Below are positions 12,401 to 21,715 of a DNA stretch of 64,000 bases, one piece after another. The stretch covers positions 442,501 through 506,500 of the forward strand of contig JAJGOT010000421.1 in NCBI GenBank assembly GCA_022457155.1, in the 5' to 3' direction. Positions within the stretch are counted from its first letter, which is position 1. Each line of letters starts with the position of its first letter. A model generated the notes under the pieces. It did not search any database. It was not told where the DNA came from and saw nothing but the letters and a program-made list of their open reading frames with translations. The translations under genes were made by a program, and so were the position numbers. This stretch comes from Cladopsammia gracilis. Taxonomy: Eukaryota > Cnidaria > Anthozoa > Scleractinia > Dendrophylliidae.

Positions 12401-14441
12401 GGACTGCAAAGCTTAGTAGAAGGGGATCTTAATCTGGGTCTCCATGATGTTTAACATAGAATGGATGGAAAAGAAAAATTGCAATCACAACCGCAATCGC
12501 AATCGAAAAGCCGTTAATTACCTGAACATCTGTTTTCTAACTAGTAATCTGTGGCCGCAAGCTACTTGCATAATTTTCTATTTGTGAATGTCTTATTGAA
12601 AAGTGACCAAAATCATATACTTTTGGAACATGACTGAGATATTCAGTTGATGATTTGACTGTTTGTTCAAGACAGTATAAGAATGTATGTGACTGGTCAA
12701 CATGACTGGAAATGGAAAGTTTGTCCGGTCAAGTCACCATTCTCACTGGACATTGTCTGTTAACAGGTCGTTATTTTGAGCCCTGAAGCATTTAACCCTT
12801 TACTCCCTAAGGCGAATGCCACTTTTTCCAAATTGATAAGGAGTAACCCTATGTTCATGTATGATATACCATTTTTAAAGCTATTGATCAGTGTATTTCA
12901 TAAAATATATCAGCATCTGTGAAGGAAGTCATGGTTTTGATAGAAATGGGTTTTACATGTAAAAATAAAAAAGTTCAATAACATCGTACTCTTTTCATAT
13001 ATATTAGTTACACCCTTAAACTATAGCTCATTTTGAAGCTTTTAATTTATAGATTAATAGGAGATAAGTCTTGGACTACAAATGTGTAAGGAAAGAAATG
13101 TTGAAAAGTTGTAGGAGGGGGACATTGGGGGGCTCTGAACACCGCAACAGCGCAAAAAAAATTACCGAACACCGCATCACCGCAAGAAAAGTCGACGAAA
13201 CACCGTCACCGCAATTTATCTTTTTGTCAAGTTACTTATAAATGAAAAAGGCTTAGGATTGGCGACTGGTAGCGCATTGAAGATTAACTAGACAGCATTG
13301 GACTGCTTTTTGTTACAAATTAAACATAATGGTACGTGCTTTTCATAAATAAGTATGGAATAAATAACATATAGAGGCTAAATTTAAATATGACAAGGGT
13401 CAAACAGGAAACGGCAACACCGCAGATAATTTCGTTTCACCGAACACCGCAGACTTTAAAGCGAAAACATCGCACACCGTAGGGTTTGAGATCACCGCAA
13501 CACCACAAGCTGGTATTTTATTCACCGCAACACTGCATAAAAAAATGAGCAAACACCGCAAATCCCCAATGTCCCCCTCTTGTAGGGGTGGTCAATCATG
13601 CTATGTATAGGAAGGGGTCATGATTTTATGCCTTTATTGGGTAGATCTTTACAAGATGATTTTGGTGACAAAAATTCATAGAAATCTACCAAATATTGAA
13701 CGGATGAGATAAGTGTTTAAACGGTTTTTATGATCTGTTAAACGCAAGTCACGATCAAACGGACTCTAAATGGATCTTTCAGTTGAACGGTAAAGCGTTA
13801 GGGTACGTTTTCCCATGGAAGGTCACATTTATTACAGTAGAATATTGATAACTTGAACTTAGTGTAACTTCAACCATTTACAGTTTCCCTTGCTTCATTA
13901 ACCATTTATTCATATTATAATAGTTAAAAATATGCAAGACTAAAGCTTAAAAGCACTTCGTTACGTTGAGGAAAAGGCACATTGCATGGGGTCATGGCTC
14001 GTGTACGACGACTGTATTGTGATGTATTGTGTTAGGTAGTGTTAGGTTGTATTGTAGGTTGAATTGTATTAGGTTTTATGACGTCAATCAGGTCGTCGTA
14101 CATGAGCCATGACCCCATTGCATGGGCCTCAAATCTTCAACAACACGTGTGAGCTAAAGCATGCAATATTCTAAACAACGATTTATTAAAACAAATCATC
14201 AGAAATAATCGTATAAATTGAAGCTGTAATATAAAGTCTATTAAGCGATTGATGGTTCACAACAATCGCTCCGCTTGCCCATGCCACAAGAAAGGATCAA
14301 ATATAAAACACGCAGTCCATACTTTGCTTCCAAAAATAAACTATGATTACCGTTATCTCCGTAACTCCGTGATCCATCCTGAGATGTTGTTATTGAAAGT
14401 GTGGCATCTTCTACGGCCTTGGCAAAGAGATTCTTTGACAT
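3908..14441 (-). CDS. NXF1: NXF1-like nuclear mRNA export factor, exons 1-3 (5' part of gene)
   Basis: Three minus-strand exons join in one frame: exon 1 14441-14351 (ATG, phase 1), exon 2 9961-9766 (phase 2), exon 3 4037-3908 (phase 0), giving 139 residues. Acceptors are CCATAG and TTATAG; donors are G|GTAATC, TT|GTAAGC and GTG|GTAAGC. Exon 2 encodes an Arg/Gly-rich tract (RSRGRGRGRG) and an acidic stretch (LAGDDDDDIDMD). Exon 3 starts FNPYRERP and ends QDWHKVV. This order matches the N-terminal RNA/adaptor-binding region of metazoan NXF1/TAP: RG-rich, then acidic EEDDGD, then RYNPYTTRP, then NWFKITIP at the start of the RRM. NXF1 carries mRNPs through the nuclear pore. The RRM, leucine-rich, NTF2-like and UBA parts must lie past the left edge. 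Introns of 4.4 and 5.7 kb are full of transposons. The identification rests on motif order, not on a search. Confidence 0.8.
4089..4750. mobile_element. TA-flanked MITE in NXF1 intron 2, with internal hairpin
   Basis: CTCATGCGCGTA at 4089 is mirrored by TACGCATGCGCATGAG ending at 4750, with TA directly outside both ends, as for Tc1/mariner-type insertions. Inside, at about 4639-4700, a hairpin pairs GTATTATCAG with CTGATAATAC around a CTCGGCTTCGCCTCG loop region. It lies about 50 bp upstream (minus-strand sense) of the NXF1 exon 3 acceptor. Confidence 0.55.
5142..5200. repeat. (AAT)n microsatellite
   Basis: About 19 uninterrupted AAT triplets in NXF1 intron 2. The open frames across it (poly-Tyr or poly-Ile) are artefacts. 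Confidence 0.98.
5793..5838. repeat. (AAT)n microsatellite
   Basis: About 15 AAT triplets within NXF1 intron 2, next to a GACGAGCC repeat edge. Confidence 0.97.
6329..6531. repeat. Tandem repeat, ~50 bp x 4
   Basis: Four diverged units start at 6329, 6381, 6431 and 6480, each beginning TACAAA and ending in a CCCT(G/A/C)CAGG box, with a TATACCCTAATG core. Confidence 0.9.
6715..6905. repeat. AATCAATGA-rich palindromic repeat, copy 1
   Basis: Imperfect palindrome built from the word (G/T)AATCAATGA and its complement around GAGTATTGCCAATACTC. An inverted relative lies at 8855-9062. The two flank the TTAA element at 7063-8510. Possibly the two ends of a larger element that carries everything between them. 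Confidence 0.7.
7063..8510. mobile_element. TTAA element 1 (relative of 51326-52499)
   Basis: Bounded by TTAA at 7059-7062 and 8511-8514. Ends read GTAACAATGCGTGTAAGAAC and, reversed, GTAATGGTCCTAGTAAGAAC. The interior shares long blocks with 51326-52499 (for example GATGTTTCTTTTGTG and AAAAGGGAATCAATTAG). It contains an (ATA)n run at 7322-7363 and is split by a second TTAA element at 7510-8452. Non-coding; lies in NXF1 intron 2. Confidence 0.8.
7510..8452. mobile_element. Dispersed repeat copy B nested in TTAA element 1
   Basis: Begins CTCATTGTTGTC and ends GACAAGAATGAG, with TTAA at 7506-7509 and 8453-8456. In the sister element (about 52430-52450) the flanking blocks GGTTTCAACAATA and ACCTTTCTGCATTCC are adjacent without it, so it is a later insertion. 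Its first 670 bp match copy A at 1246-1910. The minus strand is open for 110 codons (8016-7684); function unknown. Confidence 0.7.
8855..9062. repeat. AATCAATGA-rich palindromic repeat, copy 2 (inverted)
   Basis: Same words as 6715-6905 in the opposite orientation, including GAGTATTGGCAATACTC and the block ACCCACAAAATTTTTGG. Confidence 0.7.
9319..9700 (-). pseudogene. 3' end of a CR1/L2-type LINE with microsatellite tail
   Basis: The minus-strand frame 9698-9507 carries LHYLLPPQFSTTYSLRNPR followed by FNIKFNTKRAKNTFF, typical of the last residues of CR1-like non-LTR retrotransposon ORF2 (LLPP..YxLRxxxxxxxP..xxxxxKNTFxxR). It is followed in the same direction by a short 3' UTR, an (ATT)n run (9419-9445) and a (TATC)n tail (9319-9340), as expected for this LINE group. 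5'-truncated; lies in NXF1 intron 2. Confidence 0.6.
10806..11005 (+). pseudogene. Penelope-like GIY-YIG endonuclease fragment
   Basis: The frame encodes TENFTMLRKCCNKSDCLLYE followed by MLFIKELKPSLDVQ. It matches position for position the C-terminal part of the plus-strand endonuclease at 22034-22408 (FRMLKKCSTKWDCLVYEMLY) and ends like it. Only the last ~50 residues survive. Intron 1 of NXF1. Confidence 0.6.
11390..11620. repeat. Degenerate repeat of GAATCAAAGTGCTTTT-type word
   Basis: Four or five diverged copies of CGA(A/G)TCAAAG(T/C)GCTTT are spaced 40-60 bp apart. Probably MITE subterminal repeats; the ends were not resolved. Confidence 0.4.
11700..13115. other. Intron sequence, nothing recognised
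   Basis: AT-rich NXF1 intron 1 sequence without recognisable exon, inverted-repeat end or tandem array. Confidence 0.4.
13116..13578. mobile_element. MITE with CACCGCAA internal words, ~7-8-bp target duplication
   Basis: AGGGGGACATTGGGG at 13116-13130 is the reverse complement of CCCCAATGTCCCCCT at 13564-13578. TTGTAGG flanks both sides (13109-13115 and 13580-13586), compatible with a hAT-type duplication. The interior carries more than ten copies of variants of AACACCGCAA, the pattern of subterminal transposase-binding repeats. Non-coding. Confidence 0.8.
13989..14115. mobile_element. Small MITE just 3' of NXF1 exon 1
   Basis: GGGTCATGGCTCGTGTACGA is mirrored by GTCGTACATGAGCCATGACC. A direct repeat CATTGCATG (13980-13988 and 14116-14124) flanks it. 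Located 235 bp into NXF1 intron 1. Confidence 0.75.
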
Positions 14442-14749
14442 TATGATCAATACGGTTGAAGATCCGTGCAATCTTTAGTAAGTAACCTGGCCTTCACCAG
14501 GTGTGAACCTGGCCTTCACATGTGTCTGCTCACAAGCGTTCAGGGAACCCTGGAAAGTCGATCAAACTTTCCTTCGATTTGCGGTTAATCCACGGTTAAA
14601 TTTCTTATTGCTAGGATAACTAATCGATGGATAAAAAGGCGTTCCTGAAAATCTCAAACCTTGATATTTGTTGTTTTCAAGAGTCGAAAAAAGGTAATCT
14701 CTTGCGATTTGGTCAAAGGAAACGGAATGGAAATCGTTGATTTAGTTAA

Positions 14750-15468
14750 GGTTACAGTGTAACTTCGGGGGTGTCTCCAGTATAACAGCTCTAGCGTCTT
14801 AAGATTACACTTAATATACCTAAACCCAGATATCAAATTAAAGCTTATAGAACTGGCTATCTAAATATGGAAACCATTTGGTAATAGAATGAATTATCGA
14901 ATTTTTTACGACGTCTAAATTCGAACGTTCGAATTAGCTTTAAAACGCTATAACTCAAAGCTGTTATTGTATTTTGCTAATTTGATTTGTTCTCGAATTT
15001 TCGGACACGAAGCACTAAAAAAAACTTGTCGGCAATTTCCCATATTCAATTGCAGTGAAAAGTTACAGAATATTTTCGAACAAGGGAGAAAAAAAATTGG
15101 AATGATCGCACGGAAATGGCTCTTGACGAAAAAGGTTTTGGAATTAAGAAATTCGCCGAAAAGATTTTGTTGATTATATGTTAACCTATCTTCTGTCCAA
15201 ATTTCAGGAAAATCGAACAAATTCCCTTTGAGTTGTAGCTCTTTAAAGAGTCCCCAACAAGTGAAAAATTAACTTTGAGAAAACAGCGCTTAAAAATACA
15301 TATCGCTTCATAAACAAACTCCGCCCACAAAAGTTATACCGTCATTTCTCCGTCAATTTTCACTATTTTTCGATAATTTATTTTTTGGATGAAAGTTCAT
15401 TCTGTAAACGTTATTTTGACGCCAAAAAAAAATTCAATAAATTTTCGATCTGAAGGTACACTGTAACC
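14750..15468. mobile_element. 719-bp TTAA MITE, copy 1
   Basis: Ends GGTTACAGTGTA and TACACTGTAACC, flanked by TTAA at 14746-14749 and 15469-15472. It has the same length and content as 51383-52101, in the opposite orientation. The open frame at 14948-15220 is disrupted in the other copy and is not a gene. Confidence 0.92.
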
Positions 15469-15583
15469 TTAAAAGCAATGTTGACTGACTCTTGACTCGG
15501 TGAACGAAATGTAAAAACTTTAACCTGTTTAATATGCAAGGCTGATCAGACAGCTAAATTCGTTCGATTACTTTTAATAATAT

Positions 15584-15629
15584 TTGCCCAATATTTCGGT
15601 TAGACAAAACTAATCTTCATCAGGGGCTA
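15584..15629 (-). ncRNA. Hammerhead ribozyme motif (Penelope type)
   Basis: Read on the minus strand: GCCC (stem I), CUGAUGA, a stem II hairpin (GAUUAG/CUAACC with one mismatch), GAAA, palindromic AUAU as minimal stem III, U at the cleavage position, then GGGC pairing with GCCC. All core residues of the hammerhead consensus are present. The very short stem III suggests activity as a dimer, as described for hammerheads in Penelope-like elements. Confidence 0.7.
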
Positions 15630-15730
15630 AGAAAGCAAAGTGAAGCTGGAAACAAACGGTCACTATTTTAAAAGGGCTAAGATAAAATACTGACACATGA
15701 TATTGTAACGACTTTCTGTATCTCCATTAA

Positions 15731-15771
15731 ATCCCCTAAAGAAGGACAGCTTGACTGTCCGAAATATCGGG
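15731..15771 (+). ncRNA. Near-canonical hammerhead motif, opposite orientation
   Basis: Plus strand: UCCC (stem I), CUAAAGA (core CUGANGA with G5 changed to A), perfect stem II GGACAG/CUGUCC, GAAA, AUAU, C at the cleavage position, then GGGA closing stem I. The G5 change should impair catalysis. It lies head-to-head with the motif at 15584-15629. Confidence 0.5.
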
Positions 15772-15944
15772 AAACCTCATTCTCTAGTTGTATATTTTTT
15801 CTTGGCTGTTTTTCCTCATTATAGTTTTTTAATAAACAAGTAACGGTTGAAAACTAGAAACGGTTAGTAATGATTATAACAATAATATGTGGAAGATTAA
15901 ATTTCGTCGCGTCTACGCGTCTGTTCATGCCATTCGGTTCAAGT

Positions 15945-17285
15945 CCTGGGGGGGGGGATACTCCCTCTAATGTGTTATACGGGAATGCTCCGCCCGAAAG
16001 GGGTTCCTTTTTTGAGGTTGGAGGTATATGAAAGGGTCGGGATTTCACAAGTTGGAGTATATGAAAGGGTAGGGATTTCACAAAGAATAGGAAAGGGTAG
16101 TGAAAACACGAGTTGAAGCATAAAAAAGGTAGGGAAAAACTGCCATTTAAGTACAGTGTGGCATGAAATTTTCGCGGGAGTTTATTTTCGCGTATTTCAC
16201 GAATTTTCCGGCGATTCGCGAAAATAATGGCGTAGTAATTAAACGGGGTATTAAGAAAGTATCTGAGATATCGGATTCCCACACGGCAATCATGTAAAGC
16301 AGTTGTACAAGTTTTAATTTTCGGTTATTAACTTAACTGATGATTCTCCGTATTTAAATAAAGATTTACATTACATTACATAATCTCCCGCGAAAAAAAA
16401 ATCCGCGAAAATTTACTCCATTTCTTTATATTGCTGAATTTTAATTAAATTGACTGCAAACAATATCACAGCTTTCTTCTTTGCAATTTAAACAAAATGA
16501 ACAGTGTTTGCGGTTTCTGTGTAAATTTATGACTCTAGAGGAGACTATCTACTGAAAAACAAACATTTATGGCTGCGTATGAAAACCGTATGAACATGTC
16601 CAGTGTCTATGCAAACGGGTAGTCTGATGGGACACCTTTCTCAAGGGCATTCGTGATACCACATTTACGCAATCCATTAAGAATGATGGAAGGGTTGCTG
16701 TTCAGGTGGATGAAGAAATCCGAGCAGCCATTTCGAGGTTTTCTCGCGCATCAAGGGAATCCCCATGTCCACTTTGATGTCTCTGGTTGGACAGTCAGCT
16801 GGACAGCCAACCACCTACCGTATGCTATAGCTTTGAGCTGTAATGGCCGACTTGTGACATTTATTAGTTAGAGAATACAACAAAATGTTAAGAAAATATG
16901 AAACCCCTTGTTGCTATTTTTGTATGTACCAGTGCCGAACGTGAAATACCGGACAGAAACTTGCCTAAGATCCGCGAAAATTTGTTCCCAACAGTAAAAT
17001 CTGAAATCCAAATTCGCGAAAATTTCTTCGCGCGAAACGCACAAAATCCGCGAAATAAAACTCCCGCGAAAACTTCGTGCCACACGGTATTAAAAAGGGC
17101 CTTTCAAAATATATCAAACAAACGCACGTAAAGGCTATATGAAAAGGGGTACTATTTTCAGTGAAAGGTCTCTGAAAGGGTTACCTTTTCTGTCAAAAAC
17201 GGTATATGAAAGGGTAAGGGTTTGAACCTCGGGGCGGAGCATTCCCGTACAAAACTTTGTTGAGTACCCCCCCCCCGGGGGGGGG
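15945..17285. mobile_element. Poly-G-ended MITE in Penelope remnant, 8-bp duplication
   Basis: GTTCAAGT flanks it at 15937-15944 and 17286-17293. Ends are CC(T)GGGGGGGGG and CCCCCCCGGGGG, and about 45 bp inside both ends reads GTACGGGAATGCTCCGCCC. Internal words are TATATGAAAGGGTA. Without the nested insert it is about 405 bp, the size of its relative at 30397-30810. Eight-bp duplication suggests a hAT-type transposase. Confidence 0.88.
16154..17087. mobile_element. Tc1/mariner-type element nested in poly-G MITE
   Basis: Ends CAGTGTGGCATGAA and TTCGTGCCACACGG, with TA at 16152-16153 and 17088-17089. The related MITE at 30397-30810 has the same target (CTGCCATTTAAGTATTA, read in reverse near 30590-30610) with a single TA and no insert, so the insertion is proved. 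Inner arms repeat CGCGAAAATTT-like words. No transposase reading frame. Confidence 0.9.
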
Positions 17286-17712
17286 GTTCAAGTGTATTGG
17301 CTGATTCTCTCGCTTTACGGATCCTATTAGAATTAATGAGTTCTAATGGAATGATTTGGAGGTTGGTAATGGATGTCCGGTGAGAGCAAAGTGCTCTGAC
17401 ACTGCGGTCGGTTGATCCTGATGTTCTTTCTTCAAGGCCTTCTCAACTGCACGTCTGTGATCCCTAAATCGATCGCTGACTTGTCGTTTTGTCTCAGGGA
17501 TGTATTGGGTATGGCATTTGGCGCATTGGATCATGTAGATGACATTAGTGGATGTGCAGCAAATGCGATGTACTGTAATGTAATGTCTTTATTAATACAA
17601 TAGCAATGTCGTATTTGCCGTTTTTTATCTGTAGAGAAGGTGTAAAACGTGGTTCCTTCTTTGATAAAAGTTTTACACCGATTTCTGTTACAACGGAAAA
17701 TTCCAGGTGTTT

Positions 17713-17960
17713 GGGGGGGGGGGGGGGGTGGTCTGCGGTGTACTACTGAAAAGAATGTAAAGTAAGTTCTTGGATCTGCAGTAGGAAATCAAAGGAAGGA
17801 AAGGGGATGCTTCTTTGCATTTTTTACTGGCAGAATGAAGGATGTTGAGATTTCTTTGAATTACTTTAGGTATGTTAGGGAGGGATGGTATCCTGTTTGT
17901 TTCTTTTGTGTTAGTTGCTATTTCCAGGGCTGTACTACGTGGGATAACATTTATTCAGTT
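17713..17960. other. G-run and unassigned sequence
   Basis: A G-run (17713-17729) marks the truncated 5' side of the Penelope remnant. Beyond it no feature is recognised. Confidence 0.4.
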
Positions 17961-17999
17961 CTGGATTTGTTCCTTTACAGAAGGAAATGTAAGTTAATT

Positions 18000-18175
18000 C
18001 CTCGCGAAGCGAGGGCCGAAGGCCCGAGCGTAGCGAGGTTAATAAATTTGGCGGCCGAAGGCCGCTCGGGTGCTCGGGTCTCGGGAGCTGAGCCGCGCCA
18101 AATCGAGCGAAAAATATATTTATATATATATACTGAAGATGTCGTGCAGTTGCCTGGCAACAACAATCGCGACCG
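18000..18175. repeat. GCGAAGCGAG-type palindromic GC-rich repeat
   Basis: Clustered CGCGAAGCGAG, GGCCGAAGGCC and CTCGGGTGCTCGGG words, unlike the AT-rich surroundings. Related words recur at 40545-40590 and 41440-41485. Confidence 0.6.
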
Positions 18176-18253
18176 CTGACAATGGCGCGCGCTCATGTTT
18201 ATTCATGGCGGCGGCCGGGCTGACGGTTTACCCTTACTCATCGTCGTGAAAAA

Positions 18254-18583
18254 GTGTTTACTCTCGGTGAAACACGACCAATTTCTGATGCAAATGAGAA
18301 AGAACAGCAAATACAAGAACGCTGGATTGAACAATTGGCTGGAAATCCTTTCTCGAGAAGATTAACCACCGAAACTCCGCTGGAGCGAGAACGGCGACTT
18401 GAAATTCAACGCGATCGAGCAACGAACGAAGAAACAACGACAGCATCGATTACAAAGACTTCGAAAAGCCTGACCAAATGCCTCCATTGGAATTCTAAAC
18501 GAAACCGATCAGAAGAGGCGACACCGACTGGAAATGTTGGACAGAATGATTCTGTTTATAGACGCAACGAGAGCAAACACTGA
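18254..18583 (+). pseudogene. Arg/Glu-rich reading frame, probably decayed element ORF
   Basis: A 109-codon frame with the segment TPLERERRLEIQRDRATNEE. Such Arg/Glu-rich tracts occur at the start of some animal transposon proteins, including Helitrons, but no catalytic domain follows. I do not recognise the protein; it may be chance or a remnant. Confidence 0.25.
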
Positions 18584-18621
18584 TTACAGGAAAGGCTAGG
18601 CTCAAAGAAGAAGAACTTTAA

Positions 18622-19282
18622 GGACGTTCGCGCGAACATCTTCTACAAGACAGATTTTTTTCAAACTTATGCTACGGTCTGATAATGAGTTACTAATGTC
18701 AGAAATGCAAAAAAAAATTGGGGGTCACCGAATTGATTTAAGAGATATAGTGTGTAGAAATATACCCTGTCTTTGAAAAGTTAGTCCTCCTAACATGACA
18801 TGGTGTCCATGGCTTTTAGTTAAACAATATCAAAGATGAATCGCTGAGGAGAAACTATTATATTCAAATGTTATCTAAGTGGGCCTGATTCGTAAATAAT
18901 TCGAACTGTTTTCAACCTTTAAATGAGTTAACCCTTTAAAGGAGGCATTCGGAAACGACATAAAGCTGAGAGAGGAGTGCAATTCGACGTCGCGTGGATA
19001 AAAAAATGAAAAAAAAAATCAAACTTCTACAAGACAGATTTTTTTTCCTTTTTTCACAAACTGTAGATAATCGGTAAAGAAAGTGATATATGAAGGAAAA
19101 AATAGGGGTCACCGACCATCCAAGCGAGTTAAATGAAAGCAAAGTTAACGCAACGGCTACCATCCCTTCATGTGAATAGATTTCTTCCTTTGCGCGCGCG
19201 CTCGTGCATGACGTTGCATGGCGTTGCGACATGAATTGCGTGCGCAGTAAAGGATGCGCATAAACAATTGGCGCGAACGTCC
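18622..19282. mobile_element. 661-bp TTAA MITE with GGACGTTCGCGC ends
   Basis: TTAA at 18618-18621 and 19283-19286 bracket GGACGTTCGCGC and GCGCGAACGTCC. The block CTTCTACAAGACAGATTTTT occurs twice inside in direct orientation (about 18639 and 19023). Third TTAA family in the window; non-coding. Confidence 0.85.
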
Positions 19283-19289
19283 TTAATCC

Positions 19290-20390
19290 GTTCTTTAATG
19301 CTCTTCAATTGAAACAATTCAACCTACATTTAAAGGCAAGTAAGCTTAAGCTTATATACAACCGTCCATAAATTATTCTTTAATCTACCTTTTGCAAAAA
19401 AAAAAAAGATTTCAAGTAGCTGAACAACTGACAGGCAGGTCATAAAAGGATATTTTTCAATATAAAAAATTAGTACTCAAACACTGGAAACTATTGTCTT
19501 AGTACATGCTGTAAATTGATCATTATTGATATTCTCCCTAAGGTCACTAAGGAACTTTGATATAAGATTAAATGACATGGAAAGATGCAAGAAAACTGAT
19601 CTGATCTGATGGAAGCCAAAACTCTTTCCAGCACAGATATATAGTTCTACAAAATGTATCCATGGTGTCAACATGTAATTTCTCTTTCAAGTATGATCAA
19701 AGGTGAAAATTATTTCACAAATATACAACATTTGCATAATGCAACATTATTTGTGAATGAGCAGTGAGCAAAATATACTTTGCATACGCTATCTTGAGTT
19801 TACGACATTCGTTGCAAAATAGTTCAATAATAAATAATATTCAAATGGTGTAGTAAGGAGAATTTCTGTGTACAATTTTGATTTTGTAAGGAAAAAACAA
19901 TTTTCTGTTAGCAATAGTGACCAGCTAATGTTTAGCAACTGTATAGATAATTAAATGCAAGCAACCCAACCTCTCCAGTCAAATCAGAAATTCCATCTCT
20001 CCCTCCCACATCGCTAAACTTTTGCAGTGCATCCTCCCCGAGCTTCGCGAGGTTCTGCGAGACACGTATTTCTAGTTTTAAGTTCTTAGTATAGGTGTCA
20101 CCAATTCGCTCAATTGAAAAATTGAACTAGAAAGTTTCTGACACATGAATAAAGTTGATTGATTGATTGACTTGTCTTTCATTTCATCTTCTCTTTAACA
20201 TGCGATCTTTTCCCACCCTTTTCTACCGCAATTTGCTGTAAAAAATATTATTTAATTCAAGAATTCTTGGATAGAATTCCCAACCGGTAAAACGATAAAT
20301 AAAGAGTTTATTTGACATTTTAAAACTTACGAGCGCTAAAAGAATATTTCATGGTGTGTTGTTTTTATCTCAGTTGCTTTTCAATAATAA
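19290..20390. other. Mostly unassigned; LINE-type 3' tail at 20060-20170
   Basis: AT-rich with no gene recognised. At 20146-20170 AATAAAG is followed by (TTGA)n, the form of a LINE or SINE 3' terminus on the plus strand. The parent element is not identifiable. Confidence 0.35.
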
Positions 20391-20395
20391 GAACT

Positions 20396-21210
20396 GGGCC
20401 CGTTTACACAGGCGATTTTTTGTGCAATTTTTGTCACACTTTAGTCGGTGCAATTTTTGTCGCACGCAAGTTGCATCTTCGAATCGCGTGTGTAAACTAC
20501 TAGCAGCGATTTTAGTGCGATTTGGGCGCGATTTGTCGCGCGATGTCGCAGTGGCTGCTACCTTTGCAACTCATGATTTTAAATTTTTCTTAATTACATT
20601 AATATTTTTTAATTACAAGATTTTTTAGAATTTTGATAATTAGAATTAGTGTTTTGTGGTGTTTATGTTAGTGAGTTATCAATGGTAGTTTTTTAATTCT
20701 AGTCTTAGTAGGTTTTGGTCTCAAATTTTTATTGATTTGTTTTTGTATTTTTGGATTATATTTTAGATAGTTAGATGTCTCCTATTAGGACCCTCTATTA
20801 GCAGTGTGGAATTCCCTCTGTTAGATTTTGACTGACACGTTAATAAAGTCATTGGCCGTTTTTATGTTAGAGACGTTAATATCGTCTGAGACGTTAAAGT
20901 TGTCTCGAGACGACTTTAACGTCTCAGTATAAAAACGGAAAATAAGCCAGACGGATTTAACGTCTGACGACTTTAACGTCTTATTTTAAGTGCGTCGTTC
21001 AGACGCACTTAACAGACGACTTTAACGTCTCAGACGGCCATTATTATTATTAACATGTTCGAAACCTGATGCAACTTGGCGGCGATTTTTGGGGAAATCG
21101 CAGCAAATATCGCACCCTAATTGCACAGGAAATCGCCGCTTGTTTACACTTGCGACAAAGGTTGCATTGGAGAGCGCGACAAAAATCGCATCAAAAATCG
21201 CAAGTGTAAT
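20396..21210. mobile_element. MITE with GCGATTTTTG words
   Basis: Starts GGGCCCGTTTACACAGGCG and ends with the inverse of TTACACTTGCGATTTTTG. Many copies of GCGATTT(T/G)TG and TCGC(A/G)C in both outer thirds suggest subterminal repeats. The right terminus has lost its GGCC. A second MITE (20854-21039) is inserted in it. Confidence 0.65.
20854..21039. mobile_element. 186-bp MITE with GACGTTAA words, ATT duplication
   Basis: GGCCGTTTTTATGTTAGAGA at the left and GGCC at the right, with ATT flanking both sides (20851-20853 and 21040-21042). The interior is almost entirely GACTTTAACGTCT and complements. Nested in 20396-21210. Confidence 0.75.
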
Positions 21211-21242
21211 ATATTCTGCTTCGTGAAAGCCCTGCTATTAAA

Positions 21243-21520
21243 GGGGCCGATTACATGGCGAATTTCAGCCCGGCTTCCGAAATAAATCCTCTTAAAATGG
21301 AGTTAGCGATTACACGAACAAAGTTTCAGCCCGGGCTGAAAATTCCAGCCCGGTTTCAGAAACCGGGCTGGAATTCGCCATGTAATCGCATTAAAATTTC
21401 AGCCCGGGCTGAAAAGTGAATTTGGGCATGCGCAGTGATTATTATTGATTCTCGTTATCAATCTTCCTGCGGTAATCACAATGAAATTTCAGCCCGGTCA
21501 CCGGGTTGAAATTCGCCATG
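21243..21520. mobile_element. MITE with TTTCAGCCCGG words
   Basis: GATTACATGGCGAATTTCAG near 21248 is mirrored at about 21358-21390 and again at 21490-21525. TTTCAGCCCGG or its complement occurs at least six times. Probably two overlapping or nested copies. Confidence 0.6.
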
Positions 21521-21715
21521 TGACTAAATCATCAACGTATGAATATATCGCTTTGTCAGGCCACAAACATGCGCTCGCTAAACCGCTTTCAAAAAATATG
21601 CCACTCGACTCTTGTGTTCTTATTGATAGCATCTTACAAAAACGTGCTAACAAAAATGCAACAAGGATGTCCCCACAATCACTAAAAAGTCTATTAATAG
21701 CATCTCTTAAAGACT

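Larger units (their letters stand above)
15580..17710 (-). pseudogene. Penelope-like element 3' end, split by a nested insertion
   Basis: The minus strand encodes CNRNRCKTFIKEGTTFYTF (17690-17634), a short unrelated insert tailed TGTAATGTAATG near 17567-17600, then the GIY-YIG endonuclease core VIYMIQCAKCHTQYI (17540-17495) and ETKRQVSDRFRDHRR. A frameshift follows near 17343, then NRIRKARESANTLE up to 17294. The reading resumes past the insertion at 15944 as PNGMNRRVDA. The 3' flank contains two hammerhead-type motifs (15584-15629 and 15731-15771). Penelope elements encode an RT plus a GIY-YIG endonuclease; the RT part is absent here. The motif is QYIP where intact relatives have YIGET, so it is inactive. 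Confidence 0.75.

Noticed and set aside
14948..15220. 90-codon minus-strand frame in the 719-bp MITE
   Set aside because: Frame is not maintained in the second copy of the MITE; non-coding element.
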